Origin: Desulforhopalus sp.
Lineage (GTDB): Bacteria > Desulfobacterota > Desulfobulbia > Desulfobulbales > Desulfocapsaceae
Length of the DNA stretch: 55,319 nt
Reading direction: 5' to 3'
Assembly (NCBI GenBank): GCA_024710585.1
Contig: JANJUM010000146.1
Coordinates: 1-55,319 of the forward strand
Position 1 is the stretch's first letter. Every line of letters starts with the position of its first letter. Below the pieces are notes generated by a model that had not been told where the DNA came from, did no database searches, and was given only the letters and a program-made list of their open reading frames with translations. The translations under genes and the position numbers were made by a program. Of the stretch, positions 1 to 9,410 are shown in pieces.

Positions 1-429
1 GAGGATCGCCGCCGTCTTCTTGACCAGCTTGAAGAGCACGTTGACGCACACCGACATGTTGGGCGCCTGCACGCAGGGAAAGTTCTTCGCCAGCTGGCGC
101 AGCTCGGCGAGGTTGTCGGCGGTGAGGCCGGTGGTGCCGATGACCATCGCTCGTCCATGGGCCGCCGCCAGCCGGGCGAACTCCATGGTCGCCTTGTGAA
201 AGGTGAAGTCGATGATCACCTCGCCCTGGTCGATGACCGCTTCCAGCCCGGCGGCGATGGTCACCCCGTTGGCCTCGCCCCGGGCGAGCAGGCCGGCATC
301 CTTGCCGATGGCCGGGTTCCCGGCCGCCTCGAAGCCTGCGGCATAGCTCAGTTGCGGGTGGCGGTGAACCATCTCAGCCACCCGCTGCCCCATTCGACCG
401 GCCGCGCCGGCGATTATCACCTTGATCAT
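1..429 (-). CDS. dapB: 4-hydroxy-tetrahydrodipicolinate reductase DapB (partial, C-terminus off left edge)
   Basis: Cytoplasmic enzyme that reduces the DapA product with NAD(P)H in the diaminopimelate/lysine pathway. The first 143 codons lie in the window and the rest runs off the left edge. Visible motifs in the family order are the Rossmann loop GAAGRMG (residues 8-14), VIGTTG and APNMSVCVN. The last usually reads APNMSVGVN, so a Cys replaces a Gly here. The start ATG at 429 lies 24 bases after the dapA stop, so it is the last visible gene of a dapF-dapA-dapB unit. The identification is firm; only completeness is unknown. Confidence 0.95.
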   Translation of the reverse strand, partial: MIKVIIAGAAGRMGQRVAEMVHRHPQLSYAAGFEAAGNPAIGKDAGLLARGEANGVTIAAGLEAVIDQGEVIIDFTFHKATMEFARLAAAHGRAMVIGTTGLTADNLAELRQLAKNFPCVQAPNMSVCVNVLFKLVKKTAAIL

Positions 430-453
430 ATCCGACTCTCCCCTGGCAGGCGT

Positions 454-1335
454 CTAGAGCAGCCCGAGGCGGCTCATCTCGGCCCGCAACTTGTCGACAT
501 TGGCGGCGCCCATCGGCGCCAGCGGCAGGCGCGGCAGCCCGCTGCGCACCTTGCCCATCATCTCGACGCCTTTTTTGGCCGGCACCGGGTTGGGCTCGAC
601 GAACATCAGTTTCATGAGCGGGAACATGCGGTAATGCCATTCATTGGCCCTGGCCAGATCGCCTCCCAGGGCGGCCTCCATCATCTGCGACATGCCCCGC
701 GGGTCGACGTTGGAAATCACCGAAATGACGCCCTTGCCGCCGATGCACACGGTGGGCATGGCGGTAAAGTCGTCGCCGGAGAGGACGATGAAGTCCTTGG
801 GGCAGCGGCGGATGACATCGGAAATCTGCTCCAGGCTGCCACTGGCCTCCTTGATGCCGATGATATTATCGATCTCCGCCAGGCGCGCCACCGTCTCCGG
901 CAGCATGTTGACCACCGTGCGCCCCGGGACGTTGTAGAGGAACATGGGGATGTCGACCTTCTCGGCGATCTCGCGGAAATGGAGGTACATGCCCTCCTGG
1001 TTGGGCTTGTTGTAGTAGGGCACCACCGACAGCACCGCGTCGGCGCCGCTTTCCCTGGCGCTCTCGGTGAGCTCGATGGCCTCAAGAGTGCTGTTGGCGC
1101 CGGTCCCGGCAACCACCGGCACCCGTCCGGCGACGGTCTTGACGGTGAGATCGATGACCCGCTTGTGTTCGTCGAAATCGATGGTTGCCGACTCCCCGGT
1201 GGTGCCGCAGGGCACGATGCCGTGGGTCCCCCCGGCGATCTGCATCTCGATGAGGTCGACCAGCCCCTGCTCATCGAGACGGCCGTCCACGAACGGCGTT
1301 ACCAGGGCCACCAGCGCTCCGTGAAATTTTTCCAT
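454..1335 (-). CDS. dapA: 4-hydroxy-tetrahydrodipicolinate synthase DapA
   Basis: Condenses pyruvate with aspartate semialdehyde, the committed step to diaminopimelate and lysine. The 293-residue length is normal for the family. Visible signatures are CGTTGESAT (about 43-51), the catalytic Tyr in YNVPGRT (about Tyr134) and the Schiff-base Lys in GIKEASG (about Lys162). The frame stays open upstream, but the ATG at 1335 is chosen because a GGGAGGAAC ribosome site sits just before it and MEKFHGALVALVTPF is the usual N-terminus. It lies between dapF (46-base gap) and dapB, and all three are probably co-transcribed. Confidence 0.97.
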   Translation of the reverse strand: MEKFHGALVALVTPFVDGRLDEQGLVDLIEMQIAGGTHGIVPCGTTGESATIDFDEHKRVIDLTVKTVAGRVPVVAGTGANSTLEAIELTESARESGADAVLSVVPYYNKPNQEGMYLHFREIAEKVDIPMFLYNVPGRTVVNMLPETVARLAEIDNIIGIKEASGSLEQISDVIRRCPKDFIVLSGDDFTAMPTVCIGGKGVISVISNVDPRGMSQMMEAALGGDLARANEWHYRMFPLMKLMFVEPNPVPAKKGVEMMGKVRSGLPRLPLAPMGAANVDKLRAEMSRLGLL

Positions 1336-1381
1336 AGTTCCTCCCGATGCTCTATTTTTTCTTGGAGTTACACCCCGGCCA

Positions 1382-2218
1382 TCAGAGCAGCGCCTCACCG
1401 GTGAACTCCCCGGTGTAGACCAGCCTGGTCGGTCCCTGCAAAAAGACCTGGTCCGCCGGTTCCCCGGCACTACCCTCGAACGCTATGGTCAGCGACTCGC
1501 CCCCGGAGGTGACAACGCCCACCGGCGAGGGGAGCCCGAGAGTTCTCGCGGCAATCAGGGCCGAAGCCACGGCACCGGTGCCGCAAGCCATGGTTTCCGC
1601 CTCGACGCCGCGCTCGTAGGTGCGCACCTGGAGGCGGCCGTCGGCGAGAAGCCGCACGAAGTTGGCATTGGTGCCCCGCTCGCCAAAGAGCGGATGGCGG
1701 CGCACCACCGGCCCCCACAGGGCCACCGGGACATCGTCTTCCTCGACCAGCAGCACCGCGTGGGGCACGCCGGTGTCGACGAAATCGACCTGGCGCATCT
1801 TCCCGCCCAGTTCCAGGGAGAGATCGAAGCAAAAATCGCGGGGCGGGGTGAGACGAACCTTGACCTGCGACTCGTCAGCGCCGATCTCCGCCGCGATGAT
1901 CCCCGCCAGGGTGGCGAAGGTCATTTTCTTCCCGGCTATGCCAAGGCGGTAGGCGAAGCGGGCGGCGCAGCGCGAGCCGTTGCCGCACATCTCCGCCACC
2001 GAACCGTCGGCATTGTAGAACTGCCACGAAAAATCGGCGACCTCCGAATCCTCGATAAGGATCAGCCCATCGGCGCCTACGGAGAACATGCGCCGGCAAA
2101 TGCGGCGGGCCAGCCCGGCCTGCTCTTCATGGGGCACGACCGTGCGGCGGTTGTCGATGATGATGAAATCATTGCCGGTACCGCTCATCTTGGTGAAGGC
2201 AATGGGAAACGACGGCAT
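1382..2218 (-). CDS. dapF: Diaminopimelate epimerase DapF
   Basis: Cofactor-independent epimerase converting LL- to meso-diaminopimelate for lysine and peptidoglycan. At 278 residues it has the normal length. Both catalytic cysteines are visible, in EMCGNGSRCAARF (about Cys77) and METMACGTGAVAS, and the N-terminus KMSGTGNDFIIID is canonical. The ATG at 2218 follows an AAGGAG ribosome site. It is the first gene of the dapF-dapA-dapB unit and has its own sigma-70-like promoter just upstream, so the dap genes can be expressed separately from the arg genes. Confidence 0.97.
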   Translation of the reverse strand: MPSFPIAFTKMSGTGNDFIIIDNRRTVVPHEEQAGLARRICRRMFSVGADGLILIEDSEVADFSWQFYNADGSVAEMCGNGSRCAARFAYRLGIAGKKMTFATLAGIIAAEIGADESQVKVRLTPPRDFCFDLSLELGGKMRQVDFVDTGVPHAVLLVEEDDVPVALWGPVVRRHPLFGERGTNANFVRLLADGRLQVRTYERGVEAETMACGTGAVASALIAARTLGLPSPVGVVTSGGESLTIAFEGSAGEPADQVFLQGPTRLVYTGEFTGEALL

Positions 2219-2238
2219 ACTGCACTCCTTCTCGATCT

Positions 2239-2266
2239 ATTGTAGCGGAAGCGGCGGCGATTGCAA
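2239..2266 (-). promoter_or_regulatory. Sigma-70-type promoter of dapF-dapA-dapB
   Basis: Read on the minus strand, TTGCAA (2266-2261), a 16-base spacer and TACAAT (2244-2239). The -10 box ends 20 bases before the dapF start, leaving a very short leader. Both boxes match consensus well and the position is right; there is no experimental support. Confidence 0.65.
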
Positions 2267-2297
2267 CCGCCTCATCAGTGCCGCTTGCCCAAGACGG

Positions 2298-2339
2298 CAG
2301 CGCCCCCCGGACCGCCATGGGGGCGGCGGGAGGGCGCTG
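2298..2339 (-). terminator. Possible hairpin after the arg-linked lipoprotein gene
   Basis: An 8-bp outer stem CAGCGCCC/GGGCGCTG encloses a second GC-rich stem (CCGCC/GGCGG with loop bases around ATGG). It lies between the stop of the FN3 lipoprotein gene and the dapF promoter, where a terminator is expected. No T-run follows on the minus strand, so intrinsic termination is uncertain. Confidence 0.3.
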
Positions 2340-2368
2340 TCGACGACCTGTTGCTCCTGCCCCGCTCG

Positions 2369-3427
2369 TCAGTTGCGGATGGTCGCTTCCCTCGACTTGC
2401 CGCTCTCGTTGGCGGGCGTGGCCGCATCATAGGCGGTCACCGCATAGTAGTAGCGCACGCTGTCGCCCGCCCCGCTGTCGACGAACAGGGTGTAGTTGGG
2501 CTCGACCGTGCCGATCATCTCGTAGGCGTCCTTGTCGGCGGCGCGGCGGTAAACCCGGTAGCCGGCAAGATCGGCGGCGTCGCTGCGGTCCCAGAAGACT
2601 TTGATGCCGGCGTCGGTACGCACCGCCGAGACCCCGGATGGCGGCAGCGGCGCGGTCATATCCTGGGGCATCGCCTCGACCGCCTTGCTCACCCCGCCCA
2701 GCGCCAGCTCGTTTTTGTAGTCGGTGATGGTCTGCACGGTGTAGAAGTACTTGCGGCCGTTGACGAGGTTACGGTCGACGAAGGCGGTGGTAGCCACCGG
2801 GTCGCCCTGCCGGGCATAGTCCTTGCCGTCCATGCTCCGCAGCACCTGATATTTGACGGTCATGTCGGTGGCCGGCGGTTTGAGGGCCACCGGCTGCCAG
2901 GCCAGGGAGAGCTGCCGGTCGCCCGGGGTAACTTTCACCTGCGCGGTGGCCGGGGCCGGCTCGAACCAGACGAAGGAGACGATGTTGGAGTCGTCGCTGT
3001 CGGCAAACCAGCTGTTGCGCGAGCGCACCTTGACGAAATATTTATGGCCTGGCTTGAGCGAACCCATGTCGAACGACGCCTGGCGCCGCGTGGTGCCGTC
3101 CATGGTCGCCCCGCCGCCCACGCCGATCGGCGCGGCAAAAGGCACCGGACAGCCGCCGCAGTACTCGGCCAGGGGTATCTCGGCGAGGAACAGCTCGAAG
3201 TCGGAGACATCCTCGAGCACCGAGCCGCGAATGGTGCGCACCGGATAAGACCAGGTGAGCTGCACCCCCTTGTCGCTGACGATATGGCGCAAGTCCTCGA
3301 TGGGCGCCGGGACGACGCTGGCCGGCGGCACCGGTTTGTTCTTGAACCCGCAGCCGCCGGAAAAAAGGAGCGCTGCCCCGAGTAATGCCATGCCCGCTCT
3401 GGCCAACATGCCTTTGCTTGCCATCAT
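2369..3427 (-). CDS. Fibronectin type III-domain lipoprotein
   Basis: Predicted lipoprotein of about 352 residues. A hydrophobic leader ends in the lipobox FSGGC (Cys26), followed by GFKNKPVPPAS. The rest looks like two or three fibronectin III-type beta-sandwich modules; typical spans are VQLTWSYPV, LSLAWQPV, KVFWDRSD, YRVYRRAAD and RYYYAVTAYD. It has no catalytic motif and is probably an extracytoplasmic binding or scaffold protein. Two ATGs (3427, 3424) abut the argH stop directly, so it is translationally coupled to argH. Its link with arginine synthesis is positional only. Confidence 0.85.
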   Translation of the reverse strand: MMASKGMLARAGMALLGAALLFSGGCGFKNKPVPPASVVPAPIEDLRHIVSDKGVQLTWSYPVRTIRGSVLEDVSDFELFLAEIPLAEYCGGCPVPFAAPIGVGGGATMDGTTRRQASFDMGSLKPGHKYFVKVRSRNSWFADSDDSNIVSFVWFEPAPATAQVKVTPGDRQLSLAWQPVALKPPATDMTVKYQVLRSMDGKDYARQGDPVATTAFVDRNLVNGRKYFYTVQTITDYKNELALGGVSKAVEAMPQDMTAPLPPSGVSAVRTDAGIKVFWDRSDAADLAGYRVYRRAADKDAYEMIGTVEPNYTLFVDSGAGDSVRYYYAVTAYDAATPANESGKSREATIRN

Positions 3428-4828
3428 CTAAATCCCCAGTTGTTGTTTCGCTGCCTTGAGCGCTTCCGTGACGCGCCGCAGACTGGTACCCCCGGTGGAA
3501 ATGCGGCTGTTCACCGATCCCTCGACCCGCAGGACTTCATAGACGTCGCCATCGATCTTCTCCGAGAAACCGCGCAGCTCGCCCAGCTCGAGATCGGGCA
3601 GCTCGCAGTCCCTGGCCAGGCAGAGGGCGACGGCCCGGCCGACGATGGCGTGGGCCTCGCGGAAAGGCACGCCCTTCAGCACCAGGTAGTCGGCGAGGTC
3701 GGTGGCGGTCATGCAGCCGCGGCCGGTCGCCTCCTCCATGCGCCCCGTGTTGAAAGTCAGATTGTCGAGCAGCTCGGTCATAATCGCCAGCGAGGCGCCG
3801 ACGGTATCGACGGCATCGAAGACCGGCTCCTTGTCTTCCTGCATGTCGCGGTTGTAGGTGAGCGGCAGGCCCTTGACCAGGGTGATCAGGGTCATCAGGC
3901 TGCCCACCACCCGGCCGCTCTTGCCGCGGATCAGCTCGGGAATGTCGGGGTTCTTCTTCTGTGGCATGATCGACGAGCCGGTGCAGAAGCGGTCGGCGAT
4001 ATCGACGAAGCCGAACTCCTGGCTCGCCCACAGCACCAGTTCCTCGGCCAGCCGCGAGAGATGGAGCTGGATCAGGGTGCAGCAGCTGGTGAACTCGATG
4101 GCGAAGTCGCGGTCGCCGACGGTGTCCATGGAGTTGGCGGTCACCCCGGCAAAGCCGAGGGCTTTGGCCACCTGCTCGCGGTCGATGGGCAGGCCGCTGC
4201 CCGCCAGGGCGGCGGCGCCGAGGGGCGAGAGGTCGAGACGGGCACGGCAGTCGCGGATGCGGCCGCGGTCGCGGCCGAACATCTCGAAGTAGGCCAGCAT
4301 ATGGTGCGAGACGAGCACCGGCTGCGCCCGCTGCAGGTGCGTATAGCCGGGCATGATGCTGCCGAGGTATTTCTCGGCCAGACGGACGAAGGCCCCGCGG
4401 ATATCGTCGAGCAGGGCGACCATGCGGTCGCACTGGTCGCGCAGGTAGAGCTTGAAGTCGAGGGCCACCTGGTCATTGCGGCTGCGGGCGCTGTGCAGCT
4501 TGGCGCCTGCCGGGCCGATGCGCTCGACCAGGGACTTCTCGATGTTCATGTGGATGTCTTCCAGTTCGCGGCGGAAGCGGAAGGTGCCCGCGGCGATCTC
4601 CTCCTCGATGGCCGACAGCCCGGCGGTGATCGCCGCCAGCTCCTCGGCGGAGAGGATGCCATTGGCGGCCAGCATGGCGGCGTGAGCCTTGCTGCCGGCG
4701 ATGTCGTAGGCGTAGAGCCTGCTGTCGTAGTGGATCGAGGCGGTGAAGGCCTCCACCGAGGCGGCGGTGTTCTCGCCGAAGCGACCGCCCCACATCTTCT
4801 GCGAACCCGCTGTCTTTTCCGTGCTCAT
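3428..4828 (-). CDS. argH: Argininosuccinate lyase ArgH
   Basis: Last step of arginine synthesis: splits argininosuccinate into arginine and fumarate. The 466-residue length is normal. The fumarase/aspartase superfamily signature GSSIMPQKKNPD lies near residue 284 and carries the catalytic Ser loop. SARSRNDQV (about 113-121) and GYTHLQRAQP are also present. It starts 9 bases after the argG stop and its stop abuts the FN3 lipoprotein start, so it belongs to the argF-argG-argH unit. No abnormal residue was noticed. Confidence 0.98.
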   Translation of the reverse strand: MSTEKTAGSQKMWGGRFGENTAASVEAFTASIHYDSRLYAYDIAGSKAHAAMLAANGILSAEELAAITAGLSAIEEEIAAGTFRFRRELEDIHMNIEKSLVERIGPAGAKLHSARSRNDQVALDFKLYLRDQCDRMVALLDDIRGAFVRLAEKYLGSIMPGYTHLQRAQPVLVSHHMLAYFEMFGRDRGRIRDCRARLDLSPLGAAALAGSGLPIDREQVAKALGFAGVTANSMDTVGDRDFAIEFTSCCTLIQLHLSRLAEELVLWASQEFGFVDIADRFCTGSSIMPQKKNPDIPELIRGKSGRVVGSLMTLITLVKGLPLTYNRDMQEDKEPVFDAVDTVGASLAIMTELLDNLTFNTGRMEEATGRGCMTATDLADYLVLKGVPFREAHAIVGRAVALCLARDCELPDLELGELRGFSEKIDGDVYEVLRVEGSVNSRISTGGTSLRRVTEALKAAKQQLGI

Positions 4829-4837
4829 CGCCTTGTC

Positions 4838-6043
4838 CTATTTGCTGCAGCGCCCCTGCAGGGCGTTGATCTTGAGACGCAGGCCATTGAGGCGGATAAA
4901 GCCGGTGGCGTCGCCCTGGTTGTAGACCGTGTCCTCTTCGAAGGTGGCGAAGTTGACCTGGTAGAGGGACTGCTCGGACTTCCTCCCCACCGGGGTGCAG
5001 TTGCCTTTGTAGAGCTTGAGGCGCACCACCCCGTTGACCGTCTTCTGGGTCTCGTCCATGGTCTTCTGGAGCAGCTCCCGCTCCGGCGAGAACCAGAAGC
5101 CGTTATAGATCAGCTCGGCGTAGCGCGGGATGAGGGAGTCGCGGATGCGCATCACCTCGCGGTCGAGGGTGATGGTCTCGAGGTCGCGGTGGGCGGTGCG
5201 CAGGATGGTGCCGCCCGGGGTCTCGTAAACGCCGTGCGACTTCATGCCGACGAAGCGGTTCTCCACCAGGTCGAGGCGGCCGATGCCGTTGGCTCCGCCC
5301 AGCTTGTTGAGCCTGGTGAACAGCTCGAGCGGCTCCATGGCCACCCCGTCGAGGGCGACGGCATTGCCGCCGGCGAAGGTGATCTCGAGGTAGACCGGCT
5401 TGTCCGGGGCCTTCTCCGGGGAGACGGTCATCTTGAACATGGCCTCGTCAGGCTCGTTCCACGGCTCTTCGAGGATGCCGCCCTCGAAGCTGATGTGGAG
5501 CAGGTTCTCATCGGAGCTGTAGGGCTTCTCCTTGGTCACCGGCACCGGGATGTTGCGCGCCTTGGCGAACTCCACCAGCTTCTGCCGGGAGTTGAGGTCC
5601 CAGACGCGCCATGGGGCGATGATCTTGAGCGCGGGCGCCAGGGCGATATAGGCGAGCTCGAAGCGAACCTGGTCGTTGCCCTTGCCGGTGGCCCCGTGGC
5701 TGACGGCGTCGGCCCCCTCGGCCTGGGCGATGCGCACCTGCTCCTTGGCGATCAGCGGCCGGGCCAGCGAGGTGCCGAGGAGGTAGGAGCCCTCGTAGAT
5801 GGCGTTGGCGCGGAAGGCCGGGTAGATATACTCCTCGACGAAGACCTTCTTGAGGTCGGAGACGATGACCTTCTCGGCGCCGGTGGCCAGCCCCTTGCGG
5901 CGCACCGCCTCCCAGTCCTCCTCCTGACCGATGTCGGCGGAGTAGGCGATGATCGGGCACTGGTATTCCTCGGCCAGCCACTTGAGAATGACCGAGGTAT
6001 CGAGACCGCCGGAGTAGGCGAGAACAATTTTATCGACACTCAT
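4838..6043 (-). CDS. argG: Argininosuccinate synthase ArgG
   Basis: ATP-dependent ligase joining citrulline and aspartate to argininosuccinate. At 401 residues it has the normal length. The PP-loop ATP motif [10 protein letters not shown] is at residues 9-18, [10 protein letters not shown] is in the middle and the C-terminal helical region is intact. The ATG at 6043 is 34 bases after the argF stop and gives the standard N-terminus. It is followed closely by argH on the same strand. Confidence 0.98.
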   Translation of the reverse strand: MSVDKIVLAYSGGLDTSVILKWLAEEYQCPIIAYSADIGQEEDWEAVRRKGLATGAEKVIVSDLKKVFVEEYIYPAFRANAIYEGSYLLGTSLARPLIAKEQVRIAQAEGADAVSHGATGKGNDQVRFELAYIALAPALKIIAPWRVWDLNSRQKLVEFAKARNIPVPVTKEKPYSSDENLLHISFEGGILEEPWNEPDEAMFKMTVSPEKAPDKPVYLEITFAGGNAVALDGVAMEPLELFTRLNKLGGANGIGRLDLVENRFVGMKSHGVYETPGGTILRTAHRDLETITLDREVMRIRDSLIPRYAELIYNGFWFSPERELLQKTMDETQKTVNGVVRLKLYKGNCTPVGRKSEQSLYQVNFATFEEDTVYNQGDATGFIRLNGLRLKINALQGRCSK

Positions 6044-6077
6044 GAAGAAACCTCGTGTTCACGGGAGATTGGGATTA

Positions 6078-7007
6078 TCAGGGCAGGGCCTGGGAAGAGC
6101 CGAGGAGGCTCTCCAGGATCGCCTTGTGGATATGCATCTTGTTTTCCGCCTGGTCGAAGGCGACGCAGCGCGCACTCTCGAGCACCTCTTCGGTGATCTC
6201 CTCGCCGCGGTGGGCGGGGAGGCAGTGCAGCACGATGGCCTCCGCCGGGGCGGCATGGAGCAGGGCGTCATCGAGCTGGAAGCGGCTGAACACCCGCAGC
6301 CGCTCCTCGGCTTCGGCCTCCATGCCCATGGAGGCCCAGACGTCGACGTTGATGACGTCGGCCTCGGCCACCGCCGCCCGGGGGTCGTGGCCGAGGACGA
6401 TCGGCCGCGTCGCCACCGCTCTCGCGGCAGCGAGGATCTCCTCGTTCGGCCCGTAGCCCTCGGGGCAGGCGAGAACGAGGCGGAAGCCGAAGATGGCCGC
6501 CGCCTGAATCCAGGAGTTGGCCATATTGTTGCCGTCGCCGACCCAGGCGATGGTCCGCTCGGCGATCGGCCCTTTCTTCTCGATGACCGTCATGATGTCG
6601 CTCAGCACCTGGCAGGGGTGGTGCAGGTCGGTGAGGGCGTTGATCACCGGCACCGTGGCGTAGGCGGCCAGTTCCTCGACCACCTCCTGGCCGAAGGTGC
6701 GCACCACCATGCCGTCGACGTAGCGCGACATCACCCGCGACATATCCTTGAGCGGCTCGGAGCGGGCCAGCTGGGTGTCGCGCCCGGAGAGGAAGATGAC
6801 CTGGCCGCCAAGGCCGTACATGGCCGCCTCGAAGGAGACCCTGGTCCGCGTCGATGGTTTCTCGAAGATCAGGCCGACGGTCTTGCCGCGCAGCTGCCGG
6901 TGAATGACGCCGGCCCGCCTTTCCTGCTTGAGCACCATGGCCCGGTCGATCAGCGCCTGCAGCTCCTGGCGGCTGAAATCCTGTAACGATCTGAAATGTT
7001 TCGGCAC
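6078..7007 (-). CDS. argF: Ornithine carbamoyltransferase ArgF
   Basis: Makes citrulline from ornithine and carbamoyl phosphate. The carbamoyl-phosphate loop KPSTRTRVSFE, the HPCQVLSDI signature and the ornithine-site HCLPAHRGEEI are all present. The frame is open for 45 more codons upstream, but family members begin at PKHF. I therefore place the start at the GTG at 7007, preceded by a GAGGTGC ribosome-site-like stretch, giving 309 residues, the normal size. An ATG at 7142 would add a non-conserved extension. The 151-base gap to argD contains a hairpin. Confidence 0.95.
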   Translation of the reverse strand: MPKHFRSLQDFSRQELQALIDRAMVLKQERRAGVIHRQLRGKTVGLIFEKPSTRTRVSFEAAMYGLGGQVIFLSGRDTQLARSEPLKDMSRVMSRYVDGMVVRTFGQEVVEELAAYATVPVINALTDLHHPCQVLSDIMTVIEKKGPIAERTIAWVGDGNNMANSWIQAAAIFGFRLVLACPEGYGPNEEILAAARAVATRPIVLGHDPRAAVAEADVINVDVWASMGMEAEAEERLRVFSRFQLDDALLHAAPAEAIVLHCLPAHRGEEITEEVLESARCVAFDQAENKMHIHKAILESLLGSSQALP

Positions 7008-7131
7008 CTTGCGCACCTCGCCAAGGATGTGGGGGTACCCCCCGACCCTCTCCCCTTCGGCCCATCCGCGAAAATCGGGGAGAAAGAAGTAATTTTTACC
7101 TAAAAGGCTGGCGATTTGCAAAACATTTTCC

Positions 7132-7153
7132 CGGCCGCCCACCGGGGCGGCCG
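7132..7153. terminator. Hairpin between argD and argF
   Basis: A perfect 9-bp stem, CGGCCGCCC / GGGCGGCCG, with loop ACCG. On the minus strand it begins 5 bases after the argD stop and is followed by GGAAAATGTTTT, a poor T-tract. On the plus strand it is followed by CTTTTCT, but no plus-strand gene ends here. It may partially terminate or stabilise the argB-argD transcript, so argF-argG-argH could be set at a different level. Confidence 0.4.
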
Positions 7154-7158
7154 CTTTT

Positions 7159-8361
7159 CTACAGCTCCGCCAGCACCTCGGCCAGGACGGCGATCATCGT
7201 GTCGATATCAGCTCTTTCGACCACCAGCGGCGGGGCGAAACGCAGGGCGACGTTGCCGGCGAAGTTGAGCAGATAGCCACGCTCGAACATCCTGTTGACG
7301 ATCACCGTCCCCTGCGCCGACGTCGACTCGCTGAGCACCGCCCCGAGCAGCAGACCCATGCCACGCACGGCGACTATATGCTGCGGGAAGCGCTGCGCCA
7401 GTTCGCTCAGGCGCCCGCGCAGGTAGAGGCCGGTCTCCTCGACCCGGGGGAGAAAGCCATTGGCGAGGAGCGTCTCCAGGGTGGCCACGGCCGCCGCGGA
7501 GGCCACCGGGTTGCCGCCGAAGGTCGACGCGTGGGTGCCGGGGGTGAAGGCGGCGGCGGTCTCGGCGCGGGCCATCATGGCGCCGATCGGCAGACCGTTG
7601 CCGAGGCCCTTGGCGAGGGTGATGATGTCCGGGGTCACCCCCAGCTGCTGGTAGGCGAAGAGGGTGCCGGTGCGCCCCATGCCGGTCTGGATCTCGTCGA
7701 AGATGAGCAGCAGCCGGTGCCGGTCGCACAGCTCCCTGATGCCGCGCAGGTAGGCGCCATCGAGGGGCCGCACGCCGCCCTCGCCCTGCATCGGTTCGCA
7801 GAGCACGGCGCAGGTCTTCTCCGAGATCAGCCCGGCGAGCCCTTCGAGGTCCCCGAAGGGCGCATGGACGAAGCCCTCCGGCAGGGGCTCGAAACCCTTG
7901 TGGAACTTGCTCTGCCCGGTGGCGGCGACGGTGGCCAGGGTCCGGCCATGGAAGGAGCCGGAGAGGCTGATGACCTGATAGCGCCCGGCGCCACCGGCGA
8001 TGCGCGCCAGCTTGATCGCCGCCTCGTTGGCCTCGGCGCCACTGTTGCAGAAGAACACCTTGTCGGCGAAGCTGTTGGCGACGAGCATCTCGGCCAGCCG
8101 CACCTGGGGCTCTGTATAGTAGAGGTTGGAGACATGGACGAGGCGGCTTGCCTGGGCGGCGATGGCCGCGGTCACCGCCGGGTGGCAGTGGCCGAGGATG
8201 CACACGGCGATACCCGACAGAAAATCGAGATATTCCCTGCCATCGGCGTCGACCAGGCGACAGCCGCTGCCGCTGATCATGGCCGCCGGGTATCTGCTGT
8301 AGGTGCCGACAAAGACCTTGTCGCCCCGCTCCTTCCACTCCGCATTGCTGCACGTTTCCAT
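7159..8361 (-). CDS. argD: Acetylornithine aminotransferase ArgD
   Basis: PLP-dependent class III aminotransferase that converts N-acetylglutamate semialdehyde to N-acetylornithine; such enzymes often also act in lysine synthesis as DapC. The 400-residue length is normal. Visible motifs are FCNSGAEANEAAIKLAR, the cofactor-binding FDEIQTGMGRTG and the PLP-lysine segment ITLAKGLGNGLPIG. Its ATG shares one base with the argB stop (TGATG), indicating translational coupling. The dual role in the neighbouring dap pathway is inferred from the family. Confidence 0.95.
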   Translation of the reverse strand: METCSNAEWKERGDKVFVGTYSRYPAAMISGSGCRLVDADGREYLDFLSGIAVCILGHCHPAVTAAIAAQASRLVHVSNLYYTEPQVRLAEMLVANSFADKVFFCNSGAEANEAAIKLARIAGGAGRYQVISLSGSFHGRTLATVAATGQSKFHKGFEPLPEGFVHAPFGDLEGLAGLISEKTCAVLCEPMQGEGGVRPLDGAYLRGIRELCDRHRLLLIFDEIQTGMGRTGTLFAYQQLGVTPDIITLAKGLGNGLPIGAMMARAETAAAFTPGTHASTFGGNPVASAAAVATLETLLANGFLPRVEETGLYLRGRLSELAQRFPQHIVAVRGMGLLLGAVLSESTSAQGTVIVNRMFERGYLLNFAGNVALRFAPPLVVERADIDTMIAVLAEVLAEL

Positions 8362-9260
8362 CAGTAGATCTCCGTTCCCACCCCTTCCCGGGTAAACATT
8401 TCCAGCAGGATCGAATGCTCGACCCGCCCATCGACGATATAGGTCTTGGCCACGCCCTGGCGCAGCGCCTCCTCGCAGCAGCGCACCTTGGGGATCATCC
8501 CGCCGACGATGGTGCCGTCGTCGATGAGATCCGCCAGCCGCCCCTGGGGCAGCGTGGAGATGAGCTCGCCGTTCTTGTCCTTGACGCCGGCGACATCGGT
8601 GAGCAGGATGAGCTTCTCCGCCGCCAGGGCGCCGGCTATGGCCCCGGCGACGAGGTCGGCGTTGATGTTGAAGGCCTGGCCGTCCTCACCGACCCCCACC
8701 GGAGCGATCACCGGGATGAAGTCGTTGCGGCTGAGGCTCTCCAGCACGCCGGTGTTGATGCCGGTGACCTGGCCGACGCGGCCGAGGTCGATGAGTTCCG
8801 GCACCGTCTCGGCCGCCGTGTCGGTCTTTTTCGCCGGCACGGTCATCTTCTTCGCGCAGACCAGGTCGCCGTCGCGGCCGGACAGCCCCACCGCCTTGCC
8901 TCCGCAGTGGTTGATCAGCCCGACGATCTGCTTGTTGACCTGGCCCACCAGCACCATCTCCACCACGTCCATGGTCGCGCCGTCGGTGACGCGCATGCCC
9001 TGCACGTAGCTTGGCTTTATGCCGAGGCGGTCGAGCAGCTGATTGATCTGCGGCCCGCCGCCATGGACGATGACCGGGTTGATGCCGATCTGCTTGAGGA
9101 GGATGACGTCGAGAGCGAACTGGCGCTTGAGGTGGTCGTCGACCATGGCATGGCCGCCATACTTGATGACCACGGTTTTATTCCTGAATTCCTGCATATA
9201 GGGCAAGGCCTCGATGAGCACCTTGGCCTTCCTGATACATTCCTCGACGGTTTTCACCAC
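8361..9260 (-). CDS. argB: Acetylglutamate kinase ArgB
   Basis: Phosphorylates N-acetylglutamate, the second step of arginine synthesis and usually the arginine-sensitive one. The 299-residue length is normal. Key segments are KYGGHAM (about 34-40), [10 protein letters not shown], the LSGRDGDL region and [12 protein letters not shown]. An N-terminal helix precedes the kinase fold, as in arginine-inhibited hexameric ArgB. Translation probably starts at GTG 9260 after an AAGGGGGG ribosome site; a second GTG follows directly. It is the first gene of the minus-strand arg block. Confidence 0.96.
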   Translation of the reverse strand: MVKTVEECIRKAKVLIEALPYMQEFRNKTVVIKYGGHAMVDDHLKRQFALDVILLKQIGINPVIVHGGGPQINQLLDRLGIKPSYVQGMRVTDGATMDVVEMVLVGQVNKQIVGLINHCGGKAVGLSGRDGDLVCAKKMTVPAKKTDTAAETVPELIDLGRVGQVTGINTGVLESLSRNDFIPVIAPVGVGEDGQAFNINADLVAGAIAGALAAEKLILLTDVAGVKDKNGELISTLPQGRLADLIDDGTIVGGMIPKVRCCEEALRQGVAKTYIVDGRVEHSILLEMFTREGVGTEIY

Positions 9261-9290
9261 GCCCCCCTTCCGATATCAGCGACAGTTATT

Positions 9291-9317
9291 AGTATAGTAC
9301 GTAATTTCAGCGAAATA
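9291..9317 (-). promoter_or_regulatory. Possible argB promoter
   Basis: On the minus strand TATACT (9296-9291) lies 30 bases before the argB GTG and is a good -10 box. No convincing -35 is seen 16-18 bases upstream (GCTATT region). An activator or an AT-rich upstream region may compensate. No clear ArgR box was recognised. Confidence 0.35.
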
Positions 9318-9410
9318 GCCGCCGACTCAGCGAGGCTGCGGCGCGACATATTGTACCGGCTCGCCCCCGCCAAGTAAAGCACTCTTTGCCCGCCAGGCCC
9401 ATACCATGGC

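Noticed and set aside
3440-6196. A 918-codon open frame antisense to argH and argG
   Set aside because: High GC keeps opposite frames open; its product is low-complexity Gly/Ala/Asp/Leu text without motifs, and it lies fully over two certain genes.
7008-7142. N-terminal extension of ArgF from ATG 7142
   Set aside because: The extra 45 residues are not of the family, and the GTG at 7007 gives the standard start and length.
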